Origin: Dehalococcoidales bacterium
Lineage (GTDB): Bacteria > Chloroflexota > Dehalococcoidia > Dehalococcoidales > UBA2162
Assembly (NCBI GenBank): GCA_030648675.1
Contig: JAUSGV010000144.1
Coordinates: 1-14,004 of the forward strand
Direction of reading: 5' to 3'
DNA length: 14,004 nucleotides
In this document: positions 11,737 to 14,004 of the stretch, one piece after another
How positions within the stretch are numbered: position 1 is the stretch's first letter
How the letters are laid out: every line of letters starts with the position of its first letter
Made by a program: the position numbers and the translations under genes
The notes under the pieces: model-generated
Databases searched by the model: none
Told to the model about the DNA's origin: nothing
Seen by the model: the letters and a program-made list of their open reading frames with translations, nothing else

Positions 11737-12581
11737 CCCGCTACAAGTTCACTATATGCGGCACGAAGTTTCCGTGTCAATAACCCAGGTTTGCCGGAGC
11801 CTATGCGCTTTCCGGCGACCTTGACCAGCGGCATGACTTCGAACATTGAATTGGTCAGGAAAGCCTCTTCGGACTCGAGAAGTTCGTCGAGCCAGAGGTC
11901 CTCTTCCACGGCTTCGATGCCCAGCTTTGGGGCTAACTCAAGGATCGTTTCCCTGGTGATTCCCGGAAGAATGCCGTTCTCGACGCGGGGCGTTTGCAGG
12001 ATTCCGTCGGACACGATGAATATATTGCTCGTGCTGCACTCGGCAACGAGGTCATGTTCGTTGAGGAACACGGCTTCGTCGGCTCCCTTGTTCTTCGCTT
12101 CCTGTTTAGCCAGAAGGTTTTCCAGGTAGTTGGCCGACTTGAGGTGGGAAAGCGGTGACTGGCTGTTGCGCCGGATAGAGGAGATTACCGCCTTGAATCC
12201 CTTTTCGTAAATTTCTTCTGCCGGGGGCTGGTAATCACGGGCGGTGATCAACACAGTCGGTTTGGTGCAGGAGGCAGGATCAGGGGTGGTACTGCCCTCG
12301 CCGGCGGAAACGGTAATGCGGATGCGAGCGCTGGTAAGCTTGTTGGCTTTTAGTATGTCTGCTACGGCTTGCTTCAGGTCAAATGTTACCGGTGGCATGC
12401 CGAGCGTCTTTGCCGCACGGGCGAGACGGTTTAAATGGGCATCGAGTTTGAATACCTTGCTGTCGTAGGCACGCATGGTCTCGAAGAGGCCGAAGCCGTA
12501 AAGGAAACCGTAGTCCAGAGGTGAGATTTTGGCCTGGTCGGCGGGGACAATTTCGTTATTTAAAAAAACAAATTCACCCAT
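11733..12581 (-). CDS. pabC: Aminodeoxychorismate lyase (class IV PLP aminotransferase family)
   Basis: PabC releases pyruvate from 4-amino-4-deoxychorismate to give p-aminobenzoate. The 282-residue protein has the class IV fold markers: ISPLDYGFLYGFGLFETMRAYD (19-40), the PLP lysine K148 in SHLKSANYLEN, and DLVAECSTSNIF (177-188) with E181. Sequence alone does not separate PabC from branched-chain or D-amino-acid aminotransferases. The call rests on the upstream pabB on the same strand and the neighbouring folP. The ATG at 12581-12579 uses a GGTGAGGG/GAAGAG purine stretch as Shine-Dalgarno that belongs to a dispersed repeat. A second, truncated N-terminus with its own better signals lies 117 bases upstream. 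The stop overlaps the ATG of a small lipoprotein-like frame. Confidence 0.82.
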   Translation of the reverse strand: MGEFVFLNNEIVPADQAKISPLDYGFLYGFGLFETMRAYDSKVFKLDAHLNRLARAAKTLGMPPVTFDLKQAVADILKANKLTSARIRITVSAGEGSTTPDPASCTKPTVLITARDYQPPAEEIYEKGFKAVISSIRRNSQSPLSHLKSANYLENLLAKQEAKNKGADEAVFLNEHDLVAECSTSNIFIVSDGILQTPRVENGILPGITRETILELAPKLGIEAVEEDLWLDELLESEEAFLTNSMFEVMPLVKVAGKRIGSGKPGLLTRKLRAAYSELVAG

Positions 12582-12599
12582 AATCTCTTCACCCTCACC

Positions 12600-12698
12600 T
12601 TAATCCTCTCCCGTCAAGGGAGAGGAAATTTTTGGAAGGGAGATTTTGGCCTGGCCGGCGGGGAAGAGGGAACCGTTTAAGTAAACGATGTCGTTCAT
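12600..12698 (-). pseudogene. Truncated second N-terminus of a pabC-like gene (32 codons)
   Basis: The frame starts at ATG 12698-12696 and reads MNDIVYLNGSLFPAGQAKIS. The intact pabC starts MGEFVFLNNEIVPADQAKIS: 11 of 20 residues are identical, and the DNA is nearly identical over the last eight codons. After that the copy runs into repeat DNA and stops at TAA 12602-12600. AGGA lies 8 bases before its ATG and a TATAAT box lies at 12724-12729. It is a remnant of a displaced start or of a paralogous class IV aminotransferase. Confidence 0.65.
12605..12625. repeat. Hairpin repeat CCTCTCCC-GTCAA-GGGAGAGG
   Basis: Perfect 8-bp arms (12605-12612, 12618-12625). With flanking CCCTCACCTTAAT (12592-12604) and GAAATTTTTGG it has the wording of a widespread dispersed intergenic repeat. 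It separates the remnant N-terminus from intact pabC. Confidence 0.6.
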
Positions 12699-12723
12699 AT
12701 GCTAATTCCTGAACGTTTGCTTT

Positions 12724-12729
12724 ATTATA
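12724..12729 (-). promoter_or_regulatory. Possible -10 box (TATAAT) upstream of the pabC remnant start
   Basis: Minus-strand TATAAT lies 25 bases before the ATG at 12698. No good -35 is visible. If used, it would transcribe the remnant N-terminus and pabC separately from pabB. Confidence 0.3.
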
Positions 12730-12785
12730 CTCTGTTTGACGGTGGGCTATTAGAAAGGGCACCCCACCCCCAGATTCTTCCCCCG

Positions 12786-12867
12786 GTTTTCATCGGGGTC
12801 AGAATGACAACGAAGGAACCGAGATTGCTTCGCCTTCCGCCTCTGGCGGAACGGTCTCGCAATGACA
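12786..12867. repeat. Dispersed repeat pair between pabB and pabC
   Basis: Left part: a small stem around 12781-12798 (CCCCG and CGGGG) followed by TCAGAATGACA. Right part: GAGATTGCTTCG (12821-12832) to TCTCGCAATGACA (12855-12867), the inverted counterpart of the ATTGCGAG element at 10520-10592. It fills most of the 174-base gap from pabB to the remnant start. Confidence 0.55.
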
Positions 12868-12872
12868 CATGG

Positions 12873-14004
12873 CTACATATTCAGGGCGTCGATCAAAGCC
12901 CGGGCTTTGTGCAGGGTTTCCTGATATTCGGCCTCCGGATCGGAATCGTACACCACGCCGCCGCCTACCTGAAAGTATGCCCTGACTCCTTTCACGATGA
13001 AGGTGCGGATGGCGATGTTGAGGTCGAGGTCGCCGTTAAAACCAAGGTAGCCGATACTGCCGGTGTACACGCTTCTCCGCGTCGGCTCCAACTCGTCGAT
13101 GATCTCCATAGCCCGTATTTTCGGGGCACCGGTTATGGAGCCGCCGGGGAAGGTCGCTTTGAGGATATCGATAGCATTTGCGTCCTCTCTCAATCTGCCG
13201 GTGACGGTCGAGGTGAGATGAAACACGGTAGGGAAAGTTTCCAGAGCGGCGAGCTCGGTTACTACGACGGAGCCGACACGGCAGACGCGGCCGAGGTCGT
13301 TGCGTTCCAGGTCGACGATCATGACGTTTTCTGCACGGTCTTTGGCACTGGCCAGAAGTTCCGCGGCCAGATCCTGGTCTTCCGCCTCCGTTTTGCCGCG
13401 CGGCCGGGTGCCTTTTATAGGCCGGGTTTCCACGAAGTCGCCGCTCCGCCGGATAAATCTTTCCGGTGAGGAGCTGACGATAGAAACACCATCGAAGCCG
13501 AGGTAGCCGGCGAACGGCGCTGGATTGATTTGCCGCAGGCGACGGTAAAGCTCCCAGGGAGGAATAGCAATGTCGGCTTCGAAACGTTGGGAGAGGTTAA
13601 CCTGGATGATCTCGCCATCTATGATATACTGCCTGGCTTTGGCTACGGTAGCGACGTATCCCTCGTGCGTAAAATTGCTCTTCAATACGGAACGCGCCGG
13701 GGAGGAAACCGGGAATGATTTGTTGTGCGGCGCAGTCCCGGCCAGTCTGTCCTTTAGATCGTTGATGCGTTTGGCGGCCCGGGCGAGCCGCTTGTTCTCG
13801 TCCCGTTCCGGGAATCCGGTGGAGACGATGTAAGTCTTGTGTTCTTTATTATCGAAGGCGAGGACGGCGTCGTAAAAGCCGAAATAGCACTCCGGCAGGT
13901 TGAGGTCGTCCGCCGCTTTTTGCGGCAGCCGTTCGATGAAATGGCAGAGGTCGTAGCTCAGGTAGCCGACGGCACCGCCGGTGAAGGGCACGGGTGCCGC
14001 CGTT
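12873..14004 (-). CDS. pabB: Aminodeoxychorismate synthase component I (5' end beyond the window)
   Basis: PabB converts chorismate, with ammonia from PabA, to 4-amino-4-deoxychorismate. The visible 376 residues are the C-terminal and catalytic part; the frame is open through the right edge, so the real start lies outside and the GTG at 13991 is internal. Motifs in order: PFTGGAVGYLSYDL, GEIIQVNLSQRF, NPAPFAGYLGFDGVSIVSSSPERF, ETRPIKGTRPRG, ENVMIVDLERNDLGRV, FPGGSITGAPKIRAMEIIDE and VGGGVVYDSDPEAEYQET. The Lys in PIKGT is the PabB nucleophile; anthranilate synthase (TrpE) has PIAGT, so this points to p-aminobenzoate synthesis and not tryptophan. PabA is not in the window. pabC follows on the same strand after a repeat-filled gap. 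Confidence 0.92.
   Translation of the reverse strand, partial: TAAPVPFTGGAVGYLSYDLCHFIERLPQKAADDLNLPECYFGFYDAVLAFDNKEHKTYIVSTGFPERDENKRLARAAKRINDLKDRLAGTAPHNKSFPVSSPARSVLKSNFTHEGYVATVAKARQYIIDGEIIQVNLSQRFEADIAIPPWELYRRLRQINPAPFAGYLGFDGVSIVSSSPERFIRRSGDFVETRPIKGTRPRGKTEAEDQDLAAELLASAKDRAENVMIVDLERNDLGRVCRVGSVVVTELAALETFPTVFHLTSTVTGRLREDANAIDILKATFPGGSITGAPKIRAMEIIDELEPTRRSVYTGSIGYLGFNGDLDLNIAIRTFIVKGVRAYFQVGGGVVYDSDPEAEYQETLHKARALIDALNM

Noticed and set aside
11733..12581. Branched-chain aminotransferase (ilvE) for the class IV enzyme
   Set aside because: The fold alone allows it, but the position directly downstream of pabB and next to folP favours PabC. Some uncertainty is kept in the confidence.

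Overview
The window reads as a chromosomal segment of a free-living anaerobe-like bacterium. It carries twelve recognisable genes plus one small, apparently frameshifted gene, separated by spacers unusually rich in short palindromic and dispersed repeats. The mix of a DUF1786 protein, an archease-RtcB pair, orphan response regulators and repeat-filled spacers makes me lean towards Chloroflexota (Dehalococcoidia-like). This is inference from family memory only. A clostridial or deep-branching lineage is not excluded, and no marker gene in the window settles it.

Left part (1-2767, all minus strand): the N-terminal half of a GT-B glycosyltransferase runs off the left edge. It is followed by a GmhA-type sedoheptulose-7-phosphate isomerase and a DUF1786 actin-fold protein. 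The gaps hold REP-like hairpins, an 11-unit degenerate 7-bp array, a perfect 34-bp palindrome and a textbook four-G-tract quadruplex motif.

Middle part (2836-7325, plus strand): a near-consensus sigma70-type promoter (TTGACA-17-TATACT) leads into three consecutive response regulators with no kinase: REC-HD-GYP, a single REC, and a KdpE-like REC-winged helix. A palindrome closes the set. Then come archease and the RNA ligase RtcB, a known functional pair in RNA repair and tRNA splicing.

Right part: acsA (acetyl-CoA synthetase) and a thiol peroxidase lie on the minus strand, coupled by an ATGA overlap, with an array of TGTTAT/ATAACA half-sites upstream. Folate genes follow: folP on plus, converging on pabC and pabB on minus, with a terminator in the convergent gap. 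pabB (p-aminobenzoate branch from chorismate), pabC and folP together supply and use p-aminobenzoate for dihydropteroate. A small lipoprotein-like reading frame is coupled to the end of pabC but broken in a run of seven A.

The most unusual structure is at the 5' ends of folP and pabC. Each gene is preceded by a second, truncated copy of its own start region with its own Shine-Dalgarno, and a dispersed repeat lies between the two copies. Other things worth checking are the thiol peroxidase without a resolving cysteine and with His in place of the active-site Pro, the two 7-bp-period arrays each paired with the same palindrome family, and the three-regulator operon without a kinase.
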